Source of the DNA: Garcia nutans
Lineage: Eukaryota > Streptophyta > Magnoliopsida > Malpighiales > Euphorbiaceae
Assembly (NCBI GenBank): GCA_947685225.1
Contig: CANTUV010000009.1
Location: forward strand, 8,122,001-8,186,000
Direction of reading: 5' to 3'
DNA: 64,000 bases
Shown here piece after piece: positions 46,471 through 59,065 of the stretch. The stretch's first letter is position 1. Every line of letters starts with the position of its first letter. The position numbers and the translations under genes are program-made. The notes under the pieces were generated by a model that saw nothing but the letters and a program-made list of their open reading frames with translations, did no database searches and was not told the origin of the DNA.

Positions 46471-46490
46471 TAATTTCGAGGACGAAATTA
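46471..46490. other. Pre-polypurine hairpin, internal copy 1
   Basis: TAATTTCG, loop AGGA, CGAAATTA. Copy 2 at 53533-53552. Same position as the Tekay hairpin at 22697-22713. Confidence 0.85.
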
Positions 46491-46493
46491 TTT

Positions 46494-46507
46494 AAGGGGG
46501 AGAGAAT
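46494..46507 (+). promoter_or_regulatory. Polypurine tract, internal copy 1
   Basis: AAGGGGGAGAGAAT directly before LTR 2. Confidence 0.9.
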
Positions 46508-49500
46508 TGTAATATCCTCATATATGCCCTAAAAGTTTTGATTATGTTGTTGATGTTGTGGTTAGTGTTGTTGTTGTTATATATTGGATTGTATATATGT
46601 GTTAAATTGTAAGAGAAAAGAAATGGAAAGAGAATGTATATGTATATGTGTTTTGGAGAAGAAATTTAGGGTTTAGAGACAAGTTTATATGTTGGGTATA
46701 TGATGATATATATAACATATAAATTGGTCAAAGGGAGAGTCAATGCAAGAGGATATTTTTATGTGGCATGTGAAATTACTTAATTGGGCACATATGAGAC
46801 AAAAGGGTAGTTAAATGGTGAAGGGTGTTTTAGTAATTGCAAGGTTAAAAACTCTTGGTGGATATAAGAAGCAAAATTTGACTTTTGCTCTTCATCTTTT
46901 CCTCTTCTCATTTGTGTGTGGCCGGCTCTTCCTTAGACAAAAGGGAAAGAGAAGTGTTCTTGAGACAAGAAGCAAATTGAAGAAGAAATCAAAGGTTGTG
47001 AAAAGAGATTTGTGGAATTTCTTCATTTTAGGTAAGAATTCTTTTGTTTCCCTTTGTCAATTTTGAAGTTGTGTCTAAATAAAATTGTGATTGGTTGATG
47101 TGATGATTTAGTGTGTTTGTGTATGGTGTGTGTAAAAGTGTTGAAATGGAATTAAAGATAAGAAGCTAGGTTGGTGTTGGTGATGGAAGAGTAAGAGTTG
47201 TGTTTAGTGAATTTTTTTCTGTTTTACAATTAGTAAAGGCTGTGACTTGTATGATTTTTAATTAATTATAGAAAAATGTTCTTGAAGTTAATTTTTGATA
47301 TGTTGTGCCTCTATGAGTCTAGAATGACTGAAAAATATGTTGATTCGATTTTGGAATGGTTATGAGTTTAGAAAGATTATTTTTATTAGACCTGTTCCAG
47401 CAGGTACCTTAACTGAGACAGCTATATTTCGGGATTTTTAATAAAATGTAGAAAAATCATATCCAATTGAATTTTGGATATGTTGTTGCTTAGTGAGTCT
47501 AGTATTTGAGAAAAATAATTTGGAACCACGTTGATTGAATTTGATTTATGGAATTCACAAAGTTCAGAACTGCTGCCAGGATGCAGGGCAATTGGGGCAG
47601 TCTGGTTAGGTGAACTATTTGACCAAGATTTTGTGTTCAGTTTGATCTGAAATTTTAAAGGAATGATTTTAAGATACAAAACTAAATTCTGTAAAAATTT
47701 TAGAATTTTTAGTCAAGTGGATTAGTTTATACAATTTTTCAAAATAAGGATAAAATGGAGTCTAAAATCAGAATGTACTATTCATATGGTCATTTTGCTA
47801 ATATTCCTTTTGGATTAGATTGTGAAGAGGTTGAATTGCCCTAACCGTGTCCCTCAAGTGGGCTGCCCGTGTCCCTCAAATGTAATGGTTATTGTTTTTA
47901 TTCTTTGTTCTTTTAGCATGGCTTTGATTCTTCAAAGGTATTATGGTACCTAAACCTAAACATAAACACTTTAAACATGTCTAAAACAAAGAATGCCCTA
48001 ATCAAATGTATGTGGATGATTCTAAACCTATGTATAATGATCTTTGGATTAGGTTTTGAAGAGATTGTGTTGCATTAACCTATATGTTGAGAATTCTTGG
48101 AAGAGGAAATGTATGGAGGAATGGGAATAGTTCTTGAGGTAAGTAACAATACATATGATTGTATTTAATTACATAATTTGAGGCTTAACACATTTGTTTG
48201 CAAATGTGTTAAGTGATTTATTATATTGTTAATATAATTGGACTAAGGTGATGATTGAATGATGTGAAGGATGTGAAGAGCATTAACAAGGTAAGCATAA
48301 ACCCTATTTGATTGTATATCCTTATATGTCTTTAAACATTAACACATTGGGATGAAAGTGTTAAATAAGCTATTATATTGTGAATGTAAATGAAGAATGT
48401 ATATTACTATATATATATATATATATAAAGGATGAAATATGAAATGGAAAAGGTAGGAAAATATGAGGATCCTTCTTAGGTATGTGCAATTTGTTATGAT
48501 AAATGCTCTAGTAATGAATGATGTTAATGTGTTTTGAGAAATGAGAAAATGTTATGTTATATGCATTGTGAATCTTGTGTATGGCAATGTATTATATGAA
48601 TAATATATTTTGAAATGTTATATCAATGATGTTATATGTATCATATGGATTGAGATATGATATGTAGTGAAGCCATTGTAATTGGCCATGATGATTCAAA
48701 TGTGAGACGAAGCCATTGTGATTGGCTATGATGATCCAATTGAAAGAAATAAGGCATGTTTGCCTAGATGATAATGAGCATTGAGATTGAAATTGATAAT
48801 GAAACAATAAGTGAAATATGTGTTTAATGTGTTATTCAGTCTTCAGAGTTCTGGGTTTGGAGGCATGCCTATAAAATGAAAAAGGTAACAGTCTTGCCGG
48901 GTTGAGGATCTCTTCAAATTGAGTTGAATTGAGGTCCAAGAGACTGGGTCTGTTACACTATGAGAATTGTGAATATGAAATATATGATTGGTAACAGTCT
49001 TGCCGGGTTGAGGATCTCCTCATGATGAGTTGATGGTCCAAGAGACTGGGTCTGTTACACTACCCATGGATAGAAATATTGATATATGATGCCTACGGGC
49101 TTGATGATTATGATTATAGACCAAAGCAGTAACTCTGAACTCTGAATAACATAGTGGTGTCTGTTGGGCCCGAGTCTGTCTTTGTTGTCAATGTGATATA
49201 CAAATGTTGAAAGAAATGGATAATGAAATCTTTGGTATACTTCATTGGACATGTGATTGATGATATGTAATATGTGTGTTGAAATATTGATTATGAGCAC
49301 TAATGATGAATCATAAATGGTGAATTGTGAATAAAGAAATGTTGTGATTGGTATGATGTATAATGTGTGTACTAGCATTGATTGTGAATTCAATTGATGA
49401 ATTGTGGTTGAAGACAATGATTGTCTTAATTGGAAATGTGACTTATGGTTAGTATGATGTATAATGTGTGTATTGAGATGTTGATTGTGAATATTAGTGA

Positions 49501-50024
49501 TGGGTTGGAATTGGTAGAAATGTTATGTATATATATGTGTATAAGATATGAAATTAGTTGAAAGATATGAAAGGTGCAAATGAAAAGGGATAAACTTAAT
49601 AAGAACTAAAAGTATATGGAATTGATATATCTTTATATGTTAGTATTTCCATGATATATGTTTGTATTTTATATTTATACTACTAAGCTTTCGAGCTTAG
49701 CGCGGATGTATTATCGCGCAAGTAGCTTGGTGGAAGATATGAAGTCTTTTGGTATGCCACGAGAAGAGTAAGATTTTGTCGAGACCAACTAGAGGGTAAT
49801 GCATACATGTATCCAATTTAAGTATGTTATATTAAATGTATAAATGAAGTTTTGATAAAGACAATGATTTTGTAAGTGTTCTTTAAATTGACCTATTATG
49901 GTTTGAATTTTGTTACAGGTTTTTAAAAAGTAAAAAAGAAAAGTGGCATCCTTATACTCTATATACTTACTGTATGTATACTAGGTATATGTATAGTACT
50001 TATATAGGGTATCGGGGTGTTACA
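46508..50024 (+). repeat. Family Y LTR 2 (middle, chimeric)
   Basis: 3517 bp. At eight sites in its first 2.1 kb it agrees with LTR 3 against LTR 1; in the last kb it has two changes of its own. Confidence 0.95.
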
Positions 50025-50031
50025 ATTGTTT

Positions 50032-50043
50032 TGGTATCAGAGC
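50032..50043 (+). promoter_or_regulatory. PBS (initiator Met tRNA), internal copy 2
   Basis: TGGTATCAGAGC, same offset as copy 1. Confidence 0.95.
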
Positions 50044-53000
50044 TTAGGTTCGAGATTCTCGGCCTAAGTGAAACTAAAAAGAGAATTTTTGAAGAGTATA
50101 AGTAGAATTAAAAAGAAAAGTTTTGGAAAGCTTAAATAGAGTTACAAAGGAAAAGTTTTGAAATGAAATTTGTAATACATGCATATGCATTCATACCTAG
50201 GTTGGTCTCGGATGTGGCATTATATGAATTGTAGAATATTTGTGTTATATGAGCTGTTCAATATAGTTGATGATATATGTGTATACCATTTTGATGTGAT
50301 GAGAAACCATGATTGTTGACCATGATGTTGGAAATGAATTATAATTGAGGGATAGTGCCTAATTGATTATGGGAAACGAATTGTGAAATATAATGTGATA
50401 TATGTATATTGATGATGCATATGAAAAATGTCATGTTGTGTGCAACATAGAATGTAATGTTGATGGTTATGAGCAATATTATGTGGGACATAATGTGAAT
50501 TGAAATATATATAAAAAAAAAGAATAAAGTTGAAAAATGAATAGAAATCAAAATCAAGATTAAAGTATGCACTCTTTCCTCTATACTTTGAATCTCTTTA
50601 TAATAATGTTTATGTTGAGGTTGCTAGACAGAGAAAATATTGTTGGATTGTTATTATTGAAAGATATGTTACTAAAAATGAGGAAAGAATGGTGGAATAT
50701 TGAATGAGTTGGTTAATATAGACAAAGTGTGACTAGTTAAAGTTGGAATATATATATATATATATATATAAAGTTAAGGTTTTATTAAAGGAAAGAGATG
50801 ATATTGGTTAAGTAAGAAAATAAGTTGATATCATTATTTTGATGCGAACATAGTAAATTCAATGTTAGAAATGTAAAATGCTTGGATATTGTGAAAGCTC
50901 ATGGTAATGGTGATAATAGGTGATATTTGAGATTTTTTGAAGTGAGCTTGATGATTGTGGAAATTATAAGTTTTAATATTGCTTTGTGATATATATTTGT
51001 AAGATGTTTTAGAGTGATATTAGAAAAGATGAGTTTGGTAAATTGAAGCTTAAATGAAGTAGTAATTTGAGAAGTTAAAGTTTTAGTGGAATTTGATAAA
51101 GATTATTGGGATAGTGATGGTTTAATGTATATTCAATATATGGGTTAGGTGAAATGACTAATATTCCATATTAAAGCATTATGAATTGAGTAATGTGATT
51201 GATAGAAAGAGAAATTGTTTTAAAGTAAAAAAAGGGAATTGGATAAGCAAATGAAAATGAGTTATTTTAAGTCATTTTAACTGCAAAGAGTAAAGATGGT
51301 TATGGGAGTATATTAAGTGTTTTTTTAGGATGAAAGTGAAAGAGATGTCACTTTGGGAATATGATCAAGATGAATGTGAAGTATTAGTATAGTCAGGATA
51401 TATATATACATTGTAGTATGAATAAATGCTTTACATCATATTGAAAGAATGAGAATGACAATGTTTAAAAGAAAGTGATAAACATTAAATTTGTATTGAA
51501 TGTATGAAAAAGGGAAATAAAACAAGAGCATATAATTAAGTGTATACATGTATATGAGATGTGAATTGAGTTTTCACTGTGAATGAAATGTATGTGGTAT
51601 TATTATAGAATTAGTAATATGGAAATGATGTTGTGTGTATTAAAAGACCTAAGGGAGATTAGGTCTTGAATTGTGTTAAGCTAAATGAATTATGTGATGG
51701 AAGTGAGAATGGAATGGACTTGAGTAATATTGGATAGTGGAAATTGTTATAGTGAGCATTGAATGTGATGATCATATGATATTTAGAGTTCCAAAGTATG
51801 ATGATCATATGATATTTAGAGTTCCAAAGTATGCACATATGGAAAGTTCTATGTAATGTTATATTATAAGAGATTGTAAATGGATTAGAAATGAAGTGAC
51901 AAATAGAAATTGTATAGGAACTCCATATGATTGAATATGTATAGAGTAATATTGTAGAAACATGAATTAAGTGGATAAAGATTATAAATCGAGTGCAATT
52001 GATTTGAAACGGAGTTGGAATGTGTTAGCTATTGATATAGAAAAAATGTAAAGAAGGAATAAGTGATTCTTGATATGTACTTTAGCATTGTATTTGTAAA
52101 GATTGAGGATGAAATTTAAAAAAAAAAAAAAGAGAAGACAGCATTGATTTAAAAGTTCCAGGCTTGAATATTAATCCCTTAAAGCCATGTGTTTTGTTCA
52201 GTATATTTGATCGGTTAAATTGTTATCCATGGATTTGAATCTTAGATAAAATGATTGTAATACAGATTTGGTGAGGTTGAAATTATAATTGAGAAGTATA
52301 GTTAAAAGTTATGATGGATAAAGTTGTATATTATCATTTTATGTTAACAATTTTGGTTATAATTGTGAAGACTAAGAGAGGAAAAAGAAACTATGGAAAG
52401 GTTTTGAGTTACGGATGATATGAAAATAAGGTAATCAAAATAAATATAACAATGATATGGAATGATATGGAATGTTATGAAAGTTATATTGAATATGATT
52501 AAGATATGTAACTTGAGGTTTGAGTGCATGAATTGTAGATAGTAAATATGGTATAAAAACCTTTATGAGAATTGGTGGGTATTATAATAAGATGATAGAG
52601 AATAAATTATGTGTATATTAAAAGATAATTTGAAGTGATTTGTTATCATGATAATTTGATTGAATATGGATCGGAAGAGATCAGAAATTGTATATATGTT
52701 TACCCTAATGGAATTAGGTTATAAATATATATACATATATGAATATTGTGAAATTTCATGATAAGTTTGAATAAATTAATTATTGGTTGGAGTTGAACAA
52801 GATTGGAATGTGGATATAATGTGACAAATAAATCAATGGATCTAGATTTGGCTGAGATTATGAATCATTATTGAGATTTAATGTGTATAGTTGTACCAAG
52901 AGTGTAGTTATTTACATGATAATGTATATGATGTAAATTTTAAAGTATGATTGGACATGAATGAGTGGAGTATAATAATTATAAATCATCATGAGAAAAA

Positions 53001-53555
53001 GGGAAAAAGATTGGTTATTTATAAAATAAGTTGAAAAGTAATGTATTAATATGTAAGTTAAGTGAAAAGCATGCTAAAGAAATAACTCCATGTATGAAAA
53101 ATCAGGATTTTGTTATCTATTGAGGGTGATAGATGTCTATTTAGACAGTGATTGTAATGAATGGATAATTAATGCTCAGATATAAGTTATAGTTTTTAAG
53201 GTTAAAGTTAAGAGAGTAATTACAAAGAAGTGAAGAACAAAATGTATTAAATATAAAGATTTGACAAAGTATTTTTGTGCTATATGATGATCTGATTCTG
53301 GTATAAAGATATTAATAGGAATGTAATGAGATCTTTTGAATGTTTGATCAAGAAAGTAATAAGATGTATAGACATATAGAATGATGAGTTAAGGAATTTA
53401 AAGAAGGTGGTTGATTCTAAAGAGGAGAGTTGAAGCTATATGATTTGATGATATAATGACTTAAACGTATAATTAACTTCATATGGAAGTTAAGATGGTA
53501 TGGTATTATGAATGAATTACAATTGTACTAGATAATTTCGAGGACGAAATTATTT

Positions 53556-53569
53556 AAGGGGGAGAGAAT
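53556..53569 (+). promoter_or_regulatory. Polypurine tract, internal copy 2
   Basis: AAGGGGGAGAGAAT directly before LTR 3. Confidence 0.9.
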
Positions 53570-56500
53570 TGTAATATCCTCATATATGCCCTAAAAGTTT
53601 TGATTATGTTGTTGATGTTGTGGTTAGTGTTGTTGTTGTTATATATTGGATTGTATATATGTGTTAAATTGTAAGAGAAAAGAAATGGAAAGAGAATGTA
53701 TATGTATATGTGTTTTGGAGAAGAAATTTAGGGTTTAGAGACAAGTTTATATGTTGGGTATATGATGATATATATAACATATAAATTGGTCAAAGGGAGA
53801 GTCAATGCAAGAGGATATTTTTATGTGGCATGTGAAATTACTTAATTGGGCACATATGAGACAAAAGGGTAGTTAAATGGTGAAGGGTGTTTTAGTAATT
53901 GCAAGGTTAAAAACTCTTGGTGGATATAAGAAGCAAAATTTGACTTTTGCTCTTCATCTTTTCCTCTTCTCATTTGTGTGTGGCCAGCTCTTCCTTAGAC
54001 AAAAGGGAAAGAGAAGTGTTCTTGAGACAAGAAGCAAATTGAAGAAGAAATCAAAGGTTGTGAAAAGAGATTTGTGGAATTTCTTCATTTTAGGTAAGAA
54101 TTCTTTTGTTTCCCTTTGTCAATTTTGAAGTTGTGTCTAAATAAAATTGTGATTGGTTGATGTGATGATTTAGTGTGTTTGTGTATGGTGTGTGTAAAAG
54201 TGTTGAAATGGAATTAAAGATAAGAAGCTAGGTTGGTGTTGGTGATGGAAGAGTAAGAGTTGTGTTTAGTGAATTTTTTTCTGTTTTACAATTAGTAAAG
54301 GCTGTGACTTGTATGATTTTTAATTAATTATAGAAAAATGTTCTTGAAGTTAATTTTTGATATGTTGTGCCTCTATGAGTCTAGAATGACTGAAAAATAT
54401 GTTGATTCGATTTTGGAATGGTTATGAGTTTAGAAAGATTATTTTTATTAGACCTGTTCCAGCAGGTACCTTAACTGAGACAGCTATATTTCGGGATTTT
54501 TAATAAAATGTAGAAAAATCATATCCAATTGAATTTTGGATATGTTGTTGCTTAGTGAGTCTAGTATTTGAGAAAAATAATTTGGAACCACGTTGATTGA
54601 ATTTGATTTATGGAATTCACAAAGTTCAGAACTGCTGCCAGGATGCAGGGCAATTGGGGCAGTCTGGTTAGGTGAACTATTTGACCAAGATTTTGTGTTC
54701 AGTTTGATCTGAAATTTTAAAGGAATGATTTTAAGATACAAAACTAAATTCTGTAAAAATTTTAGAATTTTTAGTCAAGTGGATTAGTTTATACAATTTT
54801 TCAAAATAAGGATAAAATGGAGTCTAAAATCAGAATGTACTATTCATATGGTCATTTTGCTAATATTCCTTTTGGATTAGATTGTGAAGAGGTTGAATTG
54901 CCCTAACCGTGTCCCTCAAGTGGGCTGCCCGTGTCCCTCAAATGTAATGGTTATTGTTTTTATTCTTTGTTCTTTTAGCATGGCTTTGATTCTTCAAAGG
55001 TATTATGGTACCTAAACCTAAACATAAACACTTTAAACATGTCTAAAACAAAGAATGCCCTAATCAAATGTATGTGGATGATTCTAAACCTATGTATAAT
55101 GATCTTTGGATTAGGTTTTGAAGAGATTGTGTTGCATTAACCTATATGTTGAGAATTCTTGGAAGAGGAAATGTATGGAGGAATGGGAATAGTTCTTGAG
55201 GTAAGTAACAATACATATGATTGTATTTAATTACATAATTTGAGGCTTAACACATTTGTTTGCAAATGTGTTAAGTGATTTATTATATTGTTAATATAAT
55301 TGGACTAAGGTGATGATTGAATGATGTGAAGGATGTGAAGAGCATTAACAAGGTAAGCATAAACCCTATTTGATTGTATATCCTTATATGTCTTTAAACA
55401 TTAACACATTGGGATGAAAGTGTTAAATAAGCTATTATATTGTGAATGTAAATGAAGAATGTATATTACTATATATATATATATATATAAAGGATGAAAT
55501 ATGAAATGGAAAAGGTAGGAAAATATGAGGATCCTTCTTAGGTATGTGCAATTTGTTATGATAAATGCTCTAGTAATGAATGATGTTAATGTGTTTTGAG
55601 AAATGAGAAAATGTTATGTTATATGCATTGTGAATCTTGTGTATGGCAATGTATTATATGAATAATATATTTTGAAATGTTATATCAATGATGTTATATG
55701 TATCATATGGATTGAGATATGATATGTAGTGAAGCCATTGTAATTGGCCATGATGATTCAAATGTGAGACGAAGCCATTGTGATTGGCTATGATGATCCA
55801 ATTGAAAGAAATAAGGCATGTTTGCCTAGATGATAATGAGCATTGAGATTGAAATTGATAATGAAACAATAAGTGAAATATGTGTTTAATGTGTTATTCA
55901 GTCTTCAGAGTTCTGGGTTTGGAGGCATGCCTATAAAATGAAAAAGGTAACAGTCTTGCCGGGTTGAGGATCTCTTCAAATTGAGTTGAATTGAGGTCCA
56001 AGAGACTGGGTCTGTTACACTATGAGAATTGTGAATATGAAATATATGATTGGTAACAGTCTTGCCGGGTTGAGGATCTCCTCATGATGAGTTGATGGTC
56101 CAAGAGACTGGGTCTGTTACACTACCCATGGATAGAAATATTGATATATGATGCCTACGGGCTTGATGATTATGATTATAGACCAAAGCAGTAACTCTGA
56201 ACTCTGAATAACATAGTGGTGTCTGTTGGGCCCGAGTCTGTCTTTGTTGTCAATGTGATATACAAATGTTGAAAGAAATGGATAATGAAATCTTTGGTAT
56301 ACTTCATTGGACATGTGATTGATGATATGTAATATGTGTGTTGAAATATTGATTATGAGCACTAATGATGAATCATAAATGGTGAATTGTGAATAAAGAA
56401 ATGTTGTGATTGGTATGATGTATAATGTGTGTACTAGCATTGATTGTGAATTCAATTGATGAATTGTGGTTGAAGACAATGATTGTCTTAATTGGAAATG

Positions 56501-57085
56501 TGACTTATGGTTAGTATGATGTATAATGTGTGTATTGAGATGTTGATTGTGAATATTAGTGATGGGTTGGAATTGGTAGAAATGTTATGTATATATATGT
56601 GTATAAGATATGAAATTAGTTGAAAGATATGAAAGGTGCAAATGAAAAGGGATAAACTTAATAAGAACTAAAAGTATATGGAATTGATATATCTTTATAT
56701 GTTAGTATTTCCATGATATATGTTTGTATTTTATATTTATACTACTAAGCTTTCGAGCTTAGCGCGGATGTATTATCGCGCAGGTAGCTTGGTGGAAGAT
56801 ATGAAGTCTTTTGGTATGCCACGAGAAGAGTAAGATTTTGTCGAGACCAACTAGAGGGTAATGCATACATGTATCCACTTTAAGTATGTTATATTAAATG
56901 TATAAATGAAGTTTTGATAAAGACAATGATTTTGTAAGTGTTCTTTAAATTGACCTATTATGGTTTGAATTTTGTTACAGGTTTTTAAAAAGTAAAAAGA
57001 AAAGTGGCATCCTTATACTCTATATACTTACTGTATGTATACTAGGTATATGTATAGTACTTATATAGGGTATCGGGGTGTTACA
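53570..57085 (+). repeat. Family Y LTR 3
   Basis: 3516 bp; one base shorter than the others in an A run near 56995. Private base A at 53996. Confidence 0.95.
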
Positions 57086-57090
57086 TTTAC
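57086..57090. repeat. TSD TTTAC of the family Y array, right copy
   Basis: Matches 39439-39443. Confidence 0.95.
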
Positions 57091-58493
57091 ATTCGTCCAA
57101 AATATAAAAGCAATTTATATTACATGATGCTTAATACATGAGGTACCCAACATATAAAAACATACCTCTTACAAGGTATTGAAATCAAAACAAATTAATA
57201 AAAGTAAACAAACATTCATCATAAATAAATTATTCATCAAAGACATCAAACATCAATCAAAATGTATAATAAACATTCATCTAATTTGTATAAAATAGTA
57301 AATATATAACTTTAGGGTTCATGCATCAATTAGGGTTTCATGGATTTTATGTTTAACAATTAGGGTTTTGCATATACTAGTTTAATTAGTTGAGAAACAT
57401 TTTAAAGAAATAACATGGCTACTAAATGTTTGAATATAAAGATTAGATTTGAAATAAATTAGAGTTTGAATCTAAAGAATGGATGTTTTGGATTTAGGGT
57501 TTCGGAAGTTGTATGAAAATAATATTAAAATTTAGGGTTTAAATAAATAAGATTGAAAATCATAAAAATTGGTTTTTAGATTAAGTATTTGAAAAAATAA
57601 GCTACTGTGATTCTAGAAAAATAGATTTGGTTAGGGTTTTAAGAAAACAGATTGTTGTGGTTTTAGAAGAATGTAATTTAGGGTTGTAGATTTTAAAAAT
57701 ATGTGTTATGGGTATTAAGGCATTAGGGTTTTGAAGAAATATTTTTAGGGTTTCAAATAAAGTTTGGATAGTTAGTAGAATAATTTATCAAATTGTATGA
57801 TGAAGCCACTGTAAACATAAACAAAGAAATAGAGATTCAAACCTTCATCATTGGTTCCACCACAATTTTTGAATTATGGTTGAACAATAATAAAGACAAT
57901 GTAGGCTGCCTTTGATTGAGTGTTGTTGCTTGCTCACTGCCTCTTGCTCCTTCAAGCTTGAGATTGGCCGAAAAAATCCAAAAGTCTAAAGTCTGATTAA
58001 AAATTTTAGATCCTCAATTCTGTGTTCTTTAATGTGGTATTTATAAAAAAAAATAAAAACATAATACTAATTGGCTAAGGAAATAAAAATGTTTTAGGAA
58101 ACAAAATTAAAAACCAAGTAGAATAGGGTTTTCGCAAAACCGCATGCGGGCCGGGCGTGCGAAAGTGCGCTGGCAAAAAAAAATTGCTGCGGGTGCTAGG
58201 CGCGGGCCAGCCAGTTTGGCGCAGGATTTTCCTACGACGAATTGGCCTATGGCCATTTCGTTACAAAAAAACCTACGGCGAATTGGCCCAAGCCAATTCA
58301 TCGCCGATTCTTCCGTTGCCAATTTTTATTTATTTATTTTTTATCCTTTTTTATTATTACCTTTTTTTATTAAAAATAAATATTATATGTAATAAATATT
58401 AAAATAAATATTATTTAATTAAAACACCACAAAAAATTTTTTAGACTATTTATAAATCTCGGATCGGACTGGGTCAAAAATTAAGGGTCTACA
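57091..58493 (-). repeat. LTR X3 (5' LTR of element C), right piece
   Basis: Continues hairpin 3 (57140-57168), AGGGTTT words (57310-57750), a TATA box at 58038-58046 (-) and a GC-rich island at 58130-58315; ends AAGGGTCTACA at 58493. Left and right pieces together make about 1884 bp. Confidence 0.9.
58038..58046 (-). promoter_or_regulatory. Probable TATA box of LTR X3
   Basis: TTATAAATA on the - strand, same place as in X1 and X2. Confidence 0.6.
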
Positions 58494-58951
58494 CGTGTCC
58501 CTTACAATAGTCACAAAACTAGAAATAAATTATATTGAACTTTACTAATGAGGTACCTACAAAGTGAAAACATACCTCCAAAATTATTGAAACTAAAATA
58601 ATCCAATAATAATAAAGAAAACATTTATCCATTCATCATAAATCAAATAAACAAGTCAAATAAATCATCTATTAAGACATATAATAAATAAATCATTAAG
58701 ACATATAATAAATTACATAATTAAGTCTAGGTTTTAATTACCTAATTAGGGTTTCTTAGGGTTTAGAAAACAAATCTACTATTTTGGTTTTAAGAAATAG
58801 AATTAGAGTTTTGGTTTTGGTTTTGGAAAGTAGAATTAGGGTTTTTAAGATTTTAGGTTTAAGAAGAAAGGTTTAGGGTTAGGTTTAAAGTTACTGAATG
58901 AAACTTAAGTCTTCAGGATTTAATATTTTGGACCAGGGTTTTAGGAATAAA

Positions 58952-59065
58952 GGTTTAAGGAAACTAAGGTTCAAGATCAAGATTTGGATTGAAGGTTTAA
59001 AGAAATCAAGGTTCTTGATCAAGGTTTGGATTGAGGGTTTAAGGAAATCAAGGGTCTTGATTTTA
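58952..59065. repeat. 42-bp tandem repeat, 2.7 units
   Basis: Units start GGTTTAAGGAAA or GGTTTAAAGAAA at 58952, 58994 and 59036. Confidence 0.85.

Larger units (their letters stand above)
42961..46507 (+). other. Family Y internal region 1 (non-coding)
   Basis: 3547 bp; no ORF above about 80 codons that looks like a protein, and no gag, protease, RT or integrase motif in any frame by eye. Contains an (AT)n run at 43684-43710, a 33-bp tandem duplication at 44706-44771, a poly-A run near 45058, a hairpin at 46471-46490 and a polypurine tract. Base composition is C-poor throughout. Confidence 0.85.
50025..53569 (+). other. Family Y internal region 2 (non-coding)
   Basis: 3545 bp, almost identical to region 1. 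The length difference is explained by a shorter (AT)n run (50748-50770) and a longer A/T run near 52118. PBS TGGTATCAGAGC at 50032-50043; polypurine tract at 53556-53569. Confidence 0.85.
39444..57085 (+). mobile_element. Family Y tandem retrotransposon array: LTR-internal-LTR-internal-LTR
   Basis: Three LTRs (3517, 3517 and 3516 bp) alternate with two internal regions (3547 and 3545 bp), all in the + direction and almost identical. Each internal region starts with an initiator-Met PBS and ends with a hairpin plus polypurine tract. The whole 17.6 kb sits inside one TSD, so it is one insertion that was later duplicated. No gag or pol can be recognised, so it is a non-autonomous element of the large-LTR (LARD-like) type. 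The + strand is strongly depleted in C. Confidence 0.95.

Noticed and set aside
58144..58392. Overlapping ORFs in the GC-rich island of LTR X3
   Set aside because: The GC-rich block lacks stops by composition; the equivalent islands in X1 and X2 encode unrelated peptides.
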